Assembly: GCA_964407695.1 (NCBI GenBank)
Contig: CAYOWQ010000001.1
Coordinates: 496,001-560,000 of the forward strand
Length of the DNA: 64,000 nt
Origin: CAYOWQ01 sp964407695
GTDB lineage: Bacteria; Planctomycetota; Phycisphaerae; Phycisphaerales; SM1A02
Direction: 5' to 3'
Shown here: positions 17,143 through 24,445 of the stretch, piece after piece
How positions within the stretch are numbered: the first letter of the stretch is position 1
How the letters are laid out: each line of letters begins with the position of its first letter
Translations under genes and position numbers: made by a program
Notes under the pieces: model-generated
Databases searched by the model: none
Seen by the model: the letters and a program-made list of their open reading frames with translations, nothing else
What the model was told of the DNA's origin: nothing

Positions 17143-17820
17143 ATGGCAATCGTCCCCAAGACCATCAATGGCTCAATTAGCTTCTTTGAACAGCGCATCG
17201 ATCGCTGGACCACCGCGCCGACCTCGATCGGAATTACCGCAGCCCAGGCGGCGAGCCTGGGAACGATGATCACCGACGCCCGCACGGCGTTCACCGATGC
17301 CGAGCAGGCCCGCATGACCAGCAAGGATGCCACCGCCACCATGCGCACCAAGGTGAATGCGATGAACGAGCTGGGCGGCGACCTGATCAAGACCATCCGC
17401 GCCTTCGCGGAGACCACCAACAATCCCAACGTCTATGTGCTCGCCTCGATCCCCGCGCCGAAGTCGCCGCAACCCGCGGGCGTGCCGAATCCGCCCGAGA
17501 ACGTGGTGGGCAGCCCGCAGGCGGATGGTTCGATCGTGGTGAAGTGGACGGGCTCCTTGGCGTTCAACACCGTCTTCAGCGTGTGGCGCAAGCTGGCGGG
17601 TGAGTCAACCTTTGAAGAAGTGGCCAGCGTGCGCGAGAAGACCTGGAAGGACATCAGCGTGCCCGCGGGCATCGCCACCGTGAGCTATTACGTCGTCGCC
17701 TGGCGCGAGGCGGGCGCGAGCGACCGCTCGGCGGAGATCACCGTCAACCTCGGCGCGTTCATGCAGCAGCAGGCGGCGATGGCCGCCGGGGGCGCGGGTG
17801 GCGTGAAGCTCGCGGCGTGA
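17143..17820 (+). CDS. fibronectin type III-like domain protein, hypothetical
   Basis: The protein has 225 residues with no signal peptide. The N-terminal half (about 1-105) is predicted helical. After a Pro-rich hinge (PAPKSPQPAGVPNPPENV) comes a beta-domain with VKWTGSLAFNTVFSVWRKLAG and TVSYYVVAWREAGASDRSAEITVNL, the strand pattern of a fibronectin type III fold. It ends in a Met/Gln/Ala/Gly-rich tail. GGAG lies 8 nt before the ATG at 17143. A strong terminator follows at 17917. The function is unknown; similar small helical-plus-FnIII proteins occur in planctomycetes. Confidence 0.75.
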   Translation: MAIVPKTINGSISFFEQRIDRWTTAPTSIGITAAQAASLGTMITDARTAFTDAEQARMTSKDATATMRTKVNAMNELGGDLIKTIRAFAETTNNPNVYVLASIPAPKSPQPAGVPNPPENVVGSPQADGSIVVKWTGSLAFNTVFSVWRKLAGESTFEEVASVREKTWKDISVPAGIATVSYYVVAWREAGASDRSAEITVNLGAFMQQQAAMAAGGAGGVKLAA

Positions 17821-17826
17821 GGCCGC

Positions 17827-17866
17827 GAAACGTCGACACGTTGACAAGTCAACAAGTCAACAGAGA
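17827..17866. repeat. 8-bp tandem repeat array 2 (degenerate)
   Basis: Five octamers, gaaacgtc, gacacgtt, gacaagtc, aacaagtc and aacagaga, drift progressively along the array. It begins 6 bp after the stop codon of the fibronectin-like gene. The first unit is identical to a unit of array 1. Confidence 0.75.
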
Positions 17867-17916
17867 GTAGTGCGGACCGCTCGTCTGACCAGATCGAGTA
17901 TCCAGAACGAGAAACC

Positions 17917-17957
17917 AAAGCAGGAGAGGCCCGTTTGGCTCTCCTGCTTTGTTGTTT
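17917..17957 (+). terminator. rho-independent terminator
   Basis: A perfect 12-bp stem (17917-17928 with 17939-17950) has a 10-nt loop and is followed by GTTGTTT. It lies about 100 bp after the fibronectin-like gene and ends that transcript ahead of the sigma-54 activator gene. Confidence 0.85.
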
Positions 17958-18012
17958 AAGCGGATTGATCGTGACGGCCGGGTCGGGCGACAAGCGGGCC
18001 TACTCCGCCCCA

Positions 18013-18076
18013 CTCAGTCTCTCAGTCTCTTAGTCTCTTAGTCTCTTCCTCCCTTAGCCTCTTCCTCCCCCTTCCC
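18013..18076. repeat. 8-bp tandem repeat array 3, upstream of the sigma-54 activator
   Basis: Eight pyrimidine-rich octamers run ctcagtct, ctcagtct, cttagtct, cttagtct, cttcctcc, cttagcct, cttcctcc and then a degenerate unit. The array ends 16 bp before the start codon at 18093, in the position normally used by a ribosome binding site, and no purine-rich site is visible there. Confidence 0.85.
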
Positions 18077-18092
18077 CCTACAATCGCCGCCC

Positions 18093-19481
18093 ATGACCCT
18101 TGGCGAGACCCCCAACGAGCCGGCCCTGCACGCCCAGGTGCTCATCGTCGATGATGAGGTGGAGCACGCCGAGGTGATGGCTGATGCCCTGCGCAAGCCC
18201 GGGCATATCTGCACTATCGTGAACTCGCTGGCCGCTGCGGAGGATGAGATTCAGCACGGGGCGTTTGATGTCGTCGTGACCGACCTCGTGATGGAGCACG
18301 AGACCGCCGGGCTCAAGGTGCTCGAGCTGGTGAAGGCCCACCAGCCCGACGCCGAGACCATCATGGTGACCGCCCACGGCGATATTCCCACGGCCAAGGC
18401 TGCCCTGCAGGGCGGGGCCTACGACTTCATCGAGAAGCCGCTCGACCTCGCGGTGTTTCGCAACCTGGTGAATCGCGCCGCTGAGACGGTGCTCCTGCGG
18501 CAGCAGAACGCAACGCTTCGCGGGCAGGTGAACTCCGCATTCGGCTTCGAGGGGATCATCGGCGAATCCGCGGCGATCCGGGCGATCATCGCCTTGATTC
18601 GCCGCGTGGCCCCGAGCAATCTGCCGGTGTTGATCACCGGCGAATCGGGCACGGGCAAGGAACTGATCGCCGCCGCGGTGCACAAGCACTCCAAGCGCGC
18701 GGAGAAGCGCTACGTCACCTTCAACGCTGCGGGGCAAAGTGAGACGCTGCTGGAGGATCAGCTCTTCGGCCACGTGCGCGGGGCGTTCACCGGCGCGGAT
18801 CGCGATCGCGAGGGTGTGTTTGAGTATGCCGATCGCGGCACGCTGTTTCTCGATGAGCTGGGTGATATGCCGCTGCCCATGCAGGCCAAGCTGTTGCGGG
18901 TGCTGGAGACGGGCGAGATCGTTCGCCTCGGCTCCAACGAGCCGCGCAAGACCGATGTGCGCTTTGTCAGCGCCACCAACAAGGACCTGAAGGCGATGAT
19001 CGGGTCGGGTTCCTTCCGCGAGGATCTCTACTTCCGCGTGCGCGGGGCCGAGATTCACGTGCCGCCCCTGCGCGATCGCCGCGATGACATCCCGCCGCTG
19101 GTGCAGCATGCGATTGGAAAGTATTGCGCGGAGCTTGATCGGCCGCGGTTGGAGATCACCGGCCCCGCGCTGATGCGGCTGGTGAGTTACGACTGGCCCG
19201 GAAACGTTCGCGAGCTGATGAACCTCGTGCAGCAGGTGGTGGTGGTGTGCGGCGATCCGGTGATCGATGTTCGGCACATTCCCGAATCGATCCGCCAGAC
19301 GGAGAATGATGAAACCCCCGGCCTGCGCAGCCTCGCGGGCGTGGGGCTGGTGAAGCTCGAGAAGGAAGCGATCCGCCAGACGCTGGCCATGACCGGCGGC
19401 AACCGCGAGCAGGCAGCGCAGCTGCTTGGGATCGGCGAGCGGACGCTCTATCGAAAGTTGAAGGAATACGGCCTGCGCTGA
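18093..19481 (+). CDS. sigma-54-dependent response regulator, NtrC family
   Basis: The protein has 462 residues. The receiver domain (about 15-130) has acidic residues Asp20 and Asp21, phosphoacceptor Asp64 in VVTDLVME, and Lys115. The AAA+ domain (about 150-385) has Walker A GESGTGKE (183-190), the sigma-54 contact loop GAFTGA (230-235) and Walker B LFLDELGD with Asp254 and Glu255. The C-terminal Fis-type helix-turn-helix contains NREQAAQLLGIGERTLYRKL. It should be phosphorylated by a histidine kinase and activate RpoN promoters. No kinase gene is in the window. An 8-bp repeat array immediately precedes the start. Confidence 0.92.
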   Translation: MTLGETPNEPALHAQVLIVDDEVEHAEVMADALRKPGHICTIVNSLAAAEDEIQHGAFDVVVTDLVMEHETAGLKVLELVKAHQPDAETIMVTAHGDIPTAKAALQGGAYDFIEKPLDLAVFRNLVNRAAETVLLRQQNATLRGQVNSAFGFEGIIGESAAIRAIIALIRRVAPSNLPVLITGESGTGKELIAAAVHKHSKRAEKRYVTFNAAGQSETLLEDQLFGHVRGAFTGADRDREGVFEYADRGTLFLDELGDMPLPMQAKLLRVLETGEIVRLGSNEPRKTDVRFVSATNKDLKAMIGSGSFREDLYFRVRGAEIHVPPLRDRRDDIPPLVQHAIGKYCAELDRPRLEITGPALMRLVSYDWPGNVRELMNLVQQVVVVCGDPVIDVRHIPESIRQTENDETPGLRSLAGVGLVKLEKEAIRQTLAMTGGNREQAAQLLGIGERTLYRKLKEYGLR

Positions 19482-19515
19482 GCGGGCGATGACGCTAAAC
19501 ACAATGGAGAATCCC

Positions 19516-20373
19516 ATGCAGAACCCCACGATCTTGAAGCGATGGATGGTGAGCGCAGCGCTGGCGCTGGTGATGTTGGCGGCAGGCGCCATGGGCGCTG
19601 ACGACGCCGCCAGGGATGCGATGGATCGGGCGCGGCTGGAGAAGATGCTCGCCGACGGCGATACCGGCATGGTGCGCATGACCTTCAGTCGCTATCCATC
19701 GCGGACGCTGCCGTTCATTGATCGCTATCTCGAAGGCGGCCTCGCCATGATCGAGAAGGGCGAACCGGCCGAGCAGGCGCTGGCGTCGTTTCGCACCGGC
19801 ATCAAGTTCGCAGCCATCGCCGACGAGGCGTTTCACGAGACGGTGTTCACTGATTACGCCAACGCCTTCGCCAGCTGGAGCCCGAGCGAGCAGAAGAAGT
19901 TTCGCGAAGGTCAGCGGCTGTTCAAGGAAGCCATGGGCGTGAAGGATGATCCGGCCAAGGCGATCACCATGCTGCGGCAGTCGCTGAACCTTGCCGCGTC
20001 GCTGGGCGATGCCTGGGGTCAGGCGATGGCGTATTCGGCCCTGGGGTCGATGATGTCGCAGGCGTCGATGGGTGACGATGCCCAGCTGGCCCTGGTGAAG
20101 AGCGTGGAGCTGAACTCGCGGCTGAAGCTGCAGGATGACTTCGTCGATTCGCTGATGGCCCTGGGCCGCCTGCGGCAGACCATGGCCATGCCCGACAAGG
20201 GTGTGGGATACTTCCGACAGGCGTATGCCACGGTGTCCGCCGACCTTTCGTTCGATCTGAAGAAGGTCGACGAAGTCTGCGATGCCTATATCGCGTCGCT
20301 CGAGGATGCCGGCCGCAAGGATGAAGTTGAGAAGGTGCGCAAGGAAGTCGCCGATCGCAAGGCAGCGCAGTAG
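19516..20373 (+). CDS. exported TPR-like protein, hypothetical
   Basis: The protein has about 285 residues. The start is placed at ATG 19516, with GGAG 8 nt upstream, in preference to two earlier in-frame starts. The N-terminus (ILKRWMVSAALALVMLAAGAMG) is a signal peptide ending at an Ala-x-Gly-like site. The rest is helical, with TPR-like segments such as AWGQAMAYSALGSMMSQASMG and residues spaced as in helix-turn-helix repeats. It follows the sigma-54 activator by 34 bp on the same strand and may be co-transcribed. The function is unknown. Confidence 0.7.
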   Translation: MQNPTILKRWMVSAALALVMLAAGAMGADDAARDAMDRARLEKMLADGDTGMVRMTFSRYPSRTLPFIDRYLEGGLAMIEKGEPAEQALASFRTGIKFAAIADEAFHETVFTDYANAFASWSPSEQKKFREGQRLFKEAMGVKDDPAKAITMLRQSLNLAASLGDAWGQAMAYSALGSMMSQASMGDDAQLALVKSVELNSRLKLQDDFVDSLMALGRLRQTMAMPDKGVGYFRQAYATVSADLSFDLKKVDEVCDAYIASLEDAGRKDEVEKVRKEVADRKAAQ

Positions 20374-20382
20374 CGCGAGGCG

Positions 20383-22275
20383 CTACCTGGCGTCGGCGGG
20401 GGGCGCTGATGCGTCGGGCGTCGACAGTCCGCGCAGGCTCTCGGCAATGGCGATTTCATGCAGCCGCATCGAGGCGCGGTCCAGCGATTCCTTCGCGTGG
20501 TGAAAGGCGTCGAGCTTGACGGATGCCGGGTCAGATTTCGCCTGCCGCACGAACGCGGCGATTTCGTCGAGTCGCTGGCGCAGCTCGGCGGCGTAGGCCG
20601 GTTCGAGTCGGGGCTCCACGCGGCTCAAGGCTTCGGCGATCCACTTGGCGTCGAGGGCGGCGTTGACGGCGAGGTCCGCCAGCCGGTGGGCCCGCATGTC
20701 GTCGCGGGCGTGGGCGATCGACTCGCGCTCCATCGCATCGACGTCGTCGCGGGTAAGGCCGTATCGCGGCACCACCTGCGTGGTCATTCGCCGGGCGCTT
20801 CGTCTCTCGACCGCCTCGACGGTGAGGATGCCGTTGGCATCGACCAGGAACTCCACTTCTATCTGCGGAATGCCCGCGGGCATGGGCGGAATGCCGCGCA
20901 GGTGAAACTCGCCGAGCGACCGGCAGTCCTTCACCATCTCGCGTTCGCCCTGCACCACGTGGATCTTCACGTTGGTCTGGCCGTCGACCGAGGTGGAGAA
21001 CATCTCCGTGGCCCGCGCGGGGATGCGGGCGTTCCGCATGATCAGCTTGGCCACGCCGCCGCCGACGGTCTCCATCCCCAGTGAAAGCGGGATCACGTCG
21101 AGCAGCAGCATGGATCGCAGGCCGCCGGCGATGATGGCCCCCTGAATCGACGCCCCGAGCGCCACAACCTGTTCCGGATCAAGCGCGGTGTAGGGCGACC
21201 TGCCAAAGATCTCGCCCACGGCTTCGCGCACCCGCGGAATCCGTGTTGAGCCCCCGACCAGCACCACCCGGTCGATGTCCTCGGGAGACAGTTGCGCATC
21301 GCGCAACGCACGGCGGCACGACGCGATGGTGCGATCGACAATCGGCAGGATGAGCTGGTCAAAATCGGAGCGCGACATGGCTCGCGAGACAACGCTGCCG
21401 CGAACGGTCATCTCGATGGTTGCGGTCTCCGTTTCGCTCAGCCGGATCTTGGCGCTCTCGCTGGCGAGTCGGAGGCGGTGCCTCTCCTCTGCGGTCAATA
21501 CGCCCGGTTCGATCCCCGCCGTGGCGCAGAACCACGCCGCGATCAGATTGTCGATGTCATCGCCGCCGAGGCGGGTGTCACCCGCCGTCGAAAGGACTTC
21601 AAAGAACGCCGGATCCGAATCGGTGGCGTCGCTCGCGGGCACCACTCGAAGGATCGACACGTCGAAGGTCCCGCCGCCAAGGTCATATACAGCGATAGTC
21701 TCGGGCTCGGTCTGGCGCTGGCCGATGCCATACGCCAGGGCTGCGGCCGTCGGCTCGTTGATGATTCGAACGACGTCGAGACCGGCGATGGCCCCGGCGT
21801 CGCGGGTGGCCTGCCGCTGGCTATCGTCAAACCAGGCTGGAACGGTGATCACCGCCCCGCGCACCTCTCGCTTCAAGACTGACTCGGCCCGGGCCTTGAG
21901 CGATCTCAGGATGAGCGCGCTGATCTCCTGCGGTGTCCACACGCGGCCGCCCGCATCCACCGATGCCAGCCCGCGCGGACCCTCAACAAGCCGATAGGGC
22001 AGACGGGCCGCATCATCGCCGACGTCGGCAAATGCCCTGCCCATGAATCGCTTGATGCTGAAGACGGTTTCCGCGCTGGATTCGCCGCCGAACTGCGTCG
22101 CCTTAATGCCCACGACAGGATCGCGCCCTTGCGAGATATGAACGACCGACGGAAGCAGCGGAGCATTGCCGTCGCCGGGAAGAATCCGCGGGCCTGCCTC
22201 TTCACACACAGCCACCAGTGAGTTGGTCGTGCCGAGGTCGATGCCGAGAATGACTCTGGAGTTCGCGTCTGCCAT
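20383..22275 (-). CDS. Hsp70 family chaperone (DnaK-like)
   Basis: The protein has 630 residues. The ATPase domain begins MADANSRVILGIDLGTTNSLVAV and has VPAWFDDSQRQATRDAG, INEPTAAALAYG, YDLGGGTFDVSIL and VLVGGSTRIPRVRE. The substrate domain has LLLDVIPLSLGMETVGG. These are standard Hsp70 landmarks. The lid is short compared with E. coli DnaK and there is no EEVD-like tail, so it may be a specialised paralogue of the HscA kind rather than the main DnaK. No grpE or iscU is adjacent. The start at 22275 is set by homology; the frame is open 43 codons further upstream. Confidence 0.88.
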   Translation of the reverse strand: MADANSRVILGIDLGTTNSLVAVCEEAGPRILPGDGNAPLLPSVVHISQGRDPVVGIKATQFGGESSAETVFSIKRFMGRAFADVGDDAARLPYRLVEGPRGLASVDAGGRVWTPQEISALILRSLKARAESVLKREVRGAVITVPAWFDDSQRQATRDAGAIAGLDVVRIINEPTAAALAYGIGQRQTEPETIAVYDLGGGTFDVSILRVVPASDATDSDPAFFEVLSTAGDTRLGGDDIDNLIAAWFCATAGIEPGVLTAEERHRLRLASESAKIRLSETETATIEMTVRGSVVSRAMSRSDFDQLILPIVDRTIASCRRALRDAQLSPEDIDRVVLVGGSTRIPRVREAVGEIFGRSPYTALDPEQVVALGASIQGAIIAGGLRSMLLLDVIPLSLGMETVGGGVAKLIMRNARIPARATEMFSTSVDGQTNVKIHVVQGEREMVKDCRSLGEFHLRGIPPMPAGIPQIEVEFLVDANGILTVEAVERRSARRMTTQVVPRYGLTRDDVDAMERESIAHARDDMRAHRLADLAVNAALDAKWIAEALSRVEPRLEPAYAAELRQRLDEIAAFVRQAKSDPASVKLDAFHHAKESLDRASMRLHEIAIAESLRGLSTPDASAPPADAR

Positions 22276-22400
22276 CACGCGGACTGTAGGCGTCGCCTGG
22301 TCGAACTGAAGGGTCGGCGCCTTGTCGCCGTTGGCACCATTGATAGCCGAGGTGAACGCCGGCAGATTGTTGACCCCACCCCTCGGGTTCTCGCTCCGAA

Positions 22401-23183
22401 TCAATCAAACTGAAGTTCAACAAAATGCGCTGCGATCGACCGGGTAAACGCCAGGACCGCATCGTTCCCATCGGCGCCGGATTCGATCGCAAACGTATTG
22501 TCGCCGCCGGGCAGCGTGAAAGAGCTCACGTACTCAACGTGCCCATCGCCATACACCCGGTGGCCCGCCCACGATCCGTTGCGGCCATACGTATAGGACT
22601 GCGGGTTTTCCACACCGTCCTTCGGCCCGCGAGTGCCGAGGATCGGAAACATCGATTCCATCTTGGAATTTTGCCAGTGCGTAGTGGCGCGACCGCCCAT
22701 CAGCGGAAGGTGCGCAAACGACACGTTGGAGCAGCGCTCCAGATCAGCCTTGAAGTTCGGGTCCCAGTATTTCTTGGCCGCCGGGCTCCATGCCGTTCGG
22801 TCGTAGTCGTAGTCCTCATTCACATACGGGTTGCGCTCGTTCTCTGATATCAGCTGAGCCGGGTTCGTGTAATTCTGGGCAACCATGGCCGAGTACAGGT
22901 TGGCCGTCGTGTTTTTCGTCACATCGAAGCTGCCGTCCACCTCCGACGGCACGATGAAGGCGCCGCCTTTGTCCGACGACCACGCCAGCATCGACATGAA
23001 CAGCGTCCGCAGGCTGACTTCATCCTTCACCGACGCCACCGACCCGGGAATCGTGTTGCCCGCCCCCTTCACGGCCACGTTGAGCGAATTCATCAGGACC
23101 ATTCCCAGAATAAGAATGAGCACCATGGTGACCAGCAGGCCGATGAGCGAAAAGCCGCGCCGAGCCGCCGGATTGTGTTTCAT
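22401..23183 (-). CDS. prepilin-like pseudopilin with N-terminal methylation-type segment
   Basis: The protein has about 260 residues from ATG 23183. A basic leader (MKHNPAARRG) is followed by FSLIGLLVTMVLILILGMVL, the type IV pilin/pseudopilin hydrophobic helix. The cleavage Gly and +1 Phe are present, but +5 is Gly instead of the usual Glu. The C-terminal region has AGHRVYGDGHVEYVSS, the DG-containing motif typical of the expanded planctomycete pseudopilin family. It would be inserted in the inner membrane and processed by prepilin peptidase. It lies upstream of the Hsp70 gene on the same strand. Its assembly partners are not in the window. Confidence 0.8.
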   Translation of the reverse strand: MKHNPAARRGFSLIGLLVTMVLILILGMVLMNSLNVAVKGAGNTIPGSVASVKDEVSLRTLFMSMLAWSSDKGGAFIVPSEVDGSFDVTKNTTANLYSAMVAQNYTNPAQLISENERNPYVNEDYDYDRTAWSPAAKKYWDPNFKADLERCSNVSFAHLPLMGGRATTHWQNSKMESMFPILGTRGPKDGVENPQSYTYGRNGSWAGHRVYGDGHVEYVSSFTLPGGDNTFAIESGADGNDAVLAFTRSIAAHFVELQFD

Positions 23184-23242
23184 GTCCCACTGCATCATCT
23201 GTGAGTGTATCGCAGCAGCCATCGCAAGCGCCTGTCGAATCT

Positions 23243-23719
23243 CTAATTACGCTTGTCGCCGGGTCGGGGCAGTGCGTCAAGCTGATCCACGAATCGAGCT
23301 TTTGCCAACTCATCAAATCGCTCGAAGATTGGCACGAGCGACGGTTGCAAGCCATAGGCTTTGAATGATTGCTTTCCTTGCGGCCATTTCAGCTTGACGA
23401 TCCAGATCGGCTCACCCTTGGGGCCGGATTCCGGAGGTCGATCAAATAGCCCAGCCTTCCTGACAAGTCCCAGGACCGAATCAGCCTGCTCGCGCGTCAG
23501 TGTTCCAGTCCAGGTCGTGTTGCCTGCCAGTGCCTCGCGCCCTCCGGCGTAACTCAAAGTACCGTCGGGTTCGAGGTCGTAGTACGCCAAAGCGTTTCCC
23601 TCGCGGCGGTGCAGGCTGATTTCAACCCCTCCCGTGATGTCGGGCCCGGATTTGTCGGGGCCGCACCCCCAGAGGATAAGAACCAATCCGAGCAGTGCAA
23701 TTGTGGATAGTTTGTGCAT
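23243..23719 (-). CDS. lipoprotein, hypothetical (paralogue of next gene)
   Basis: The protein has 158 residues. The signal peptide ends in a lipobox, LILWGC, with Cys19 as lipid site. The mature part contains GTLTREQADSVLGLVRKAGLFDRP, which aligns with VLRREQVTEVWSLLKRLGFADRS in the neighbouring lipoprotein; both then have a WIVKLKW- or HHLVLRV-type strand. The shared pattern suggests tandem duplication. The function is unknown. It is 12 bp upstream of the stop of its neighbour on the same strand. Confidence 0.75.
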   Translation of the reverse strand: MHKLSTIALLGLVLILWGCGPDKSGPDITGGVEISLHRREGNALAYYDLEPDGTLSYAGGREALAGNTTWTGTLTREQADSVLGLVRKAGLFDRPPESGPKGEPIWIVKLKWPQGKQSFKAYGLQPSLVPIFERFDELAKARFVDQLDALPRPGDKRN

Positions 23720-23731
23720 AAACCAATCGGC

Positions 23732-24358
23732 CTACGGTACCTCGTCGGGCTGCGACTCGGGCTGCTTTCGGTACCTTGCGTAAGGATCGGGACCGAAGTC
23801 GTAGCGAATCGGCACGATGGTGGCTTCGGAGATTTCCTGATCCGGCTCCCACGCCAGGGCCGCCAGGGCCCGAATGAGCTCGGAAAAGGCACCCGGCGGA
23901 TCCTCATCCATCAGGTTGGTCTGGGTGAATCGCCACGAGTCGTCATCCACCCGCAGCACCAGGTGGTGAATCACCTCCTGAGGAGTTGGGTGCACCAATT
24001 CCAGATTGACCGGGGCCTCACCCTTGGACCTGTCGGCAAATCCCAGCCGCTTCAGGAGCGACCAGACCTCCGTCACCTGCTCGCGGCGAAGCACCCGTGT
24101 TGTGCCCGGGCGGCTTTCCCAGCCGATCTTCGGCCCCCAATCCGCGTGAAGCGTTCCGTCGGCTAGAAGAATCACCTTCCCCGGTCGATTCTCCACCGGC
24201 AGGTCTTCCTTTACAGCCCTTGATCCGGCCACCACCGTCAGATCGAGCATGAAATCATCCGGCGATGCCGACATCGGGTCGGTCGTCGGCGGGGGAGACG
24301 AGCACCCTGCCAGAACCAGCAGGCATGCACCGATCAGCGAACGCCAAGTTCGACTCAT
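23732..24358 (-). CDS. lipoprotein, hypothetical
   Basis: The protein has 208 residues. The start is placed at 24358, where MSRTWRSLIGACLLVLAGCSS gives a lipoprotein signal with Cys19; the frame is open over 100 codons upstream but that part looks non-coding. The mature region has a Pro-rich linker, then a domain with REQVTEVWSLLKRLGFADRS shared with the next lipoprotein gene. It is divergent from pheT, whose start is 88 bp away. No function can be assigned. Confidence 0.72.
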   Translation of the reverse strand: MSRTWRSLIGACLLVLAGCSSPPPTTDPMSASPDDFMLDLTVVAGSRAVKEDLPVENRPGKVILLADGTLHADWGPKIGWESRPGTTRVLRREQVTEVWSLLKRLGFADRSKGEAPVNLELVHPTPQEVIHHLVLRVDDDSWRFTQTNLMDEDPPGAFSELIRALAALAWEPDQEISEATIVPIRYDFGPDPYARYRKQPESQPDEVP

Positions 24359-24445
24359 GGCGGCAGTGTACGACCGGGGCCACCACGGGCAAGCGCTCAT
24401 GGAGCGGTGCCCGGGTTCGGCGGCGTGTGCTACTGTTGCAGCCCC

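Noticed and set aside
15823..18076. CRISPR array
   Set aside because: The repeats are contiguous 8-bp or 21-bp units with no spacers and no cas genes nearby.
18078..19679. Long minus-strand frame opposite the sigma-54 activator
   Set aside because: It is a GC-driven shadow of a well-supported gene, rich in His/Arg/Leu with no recognised domain.
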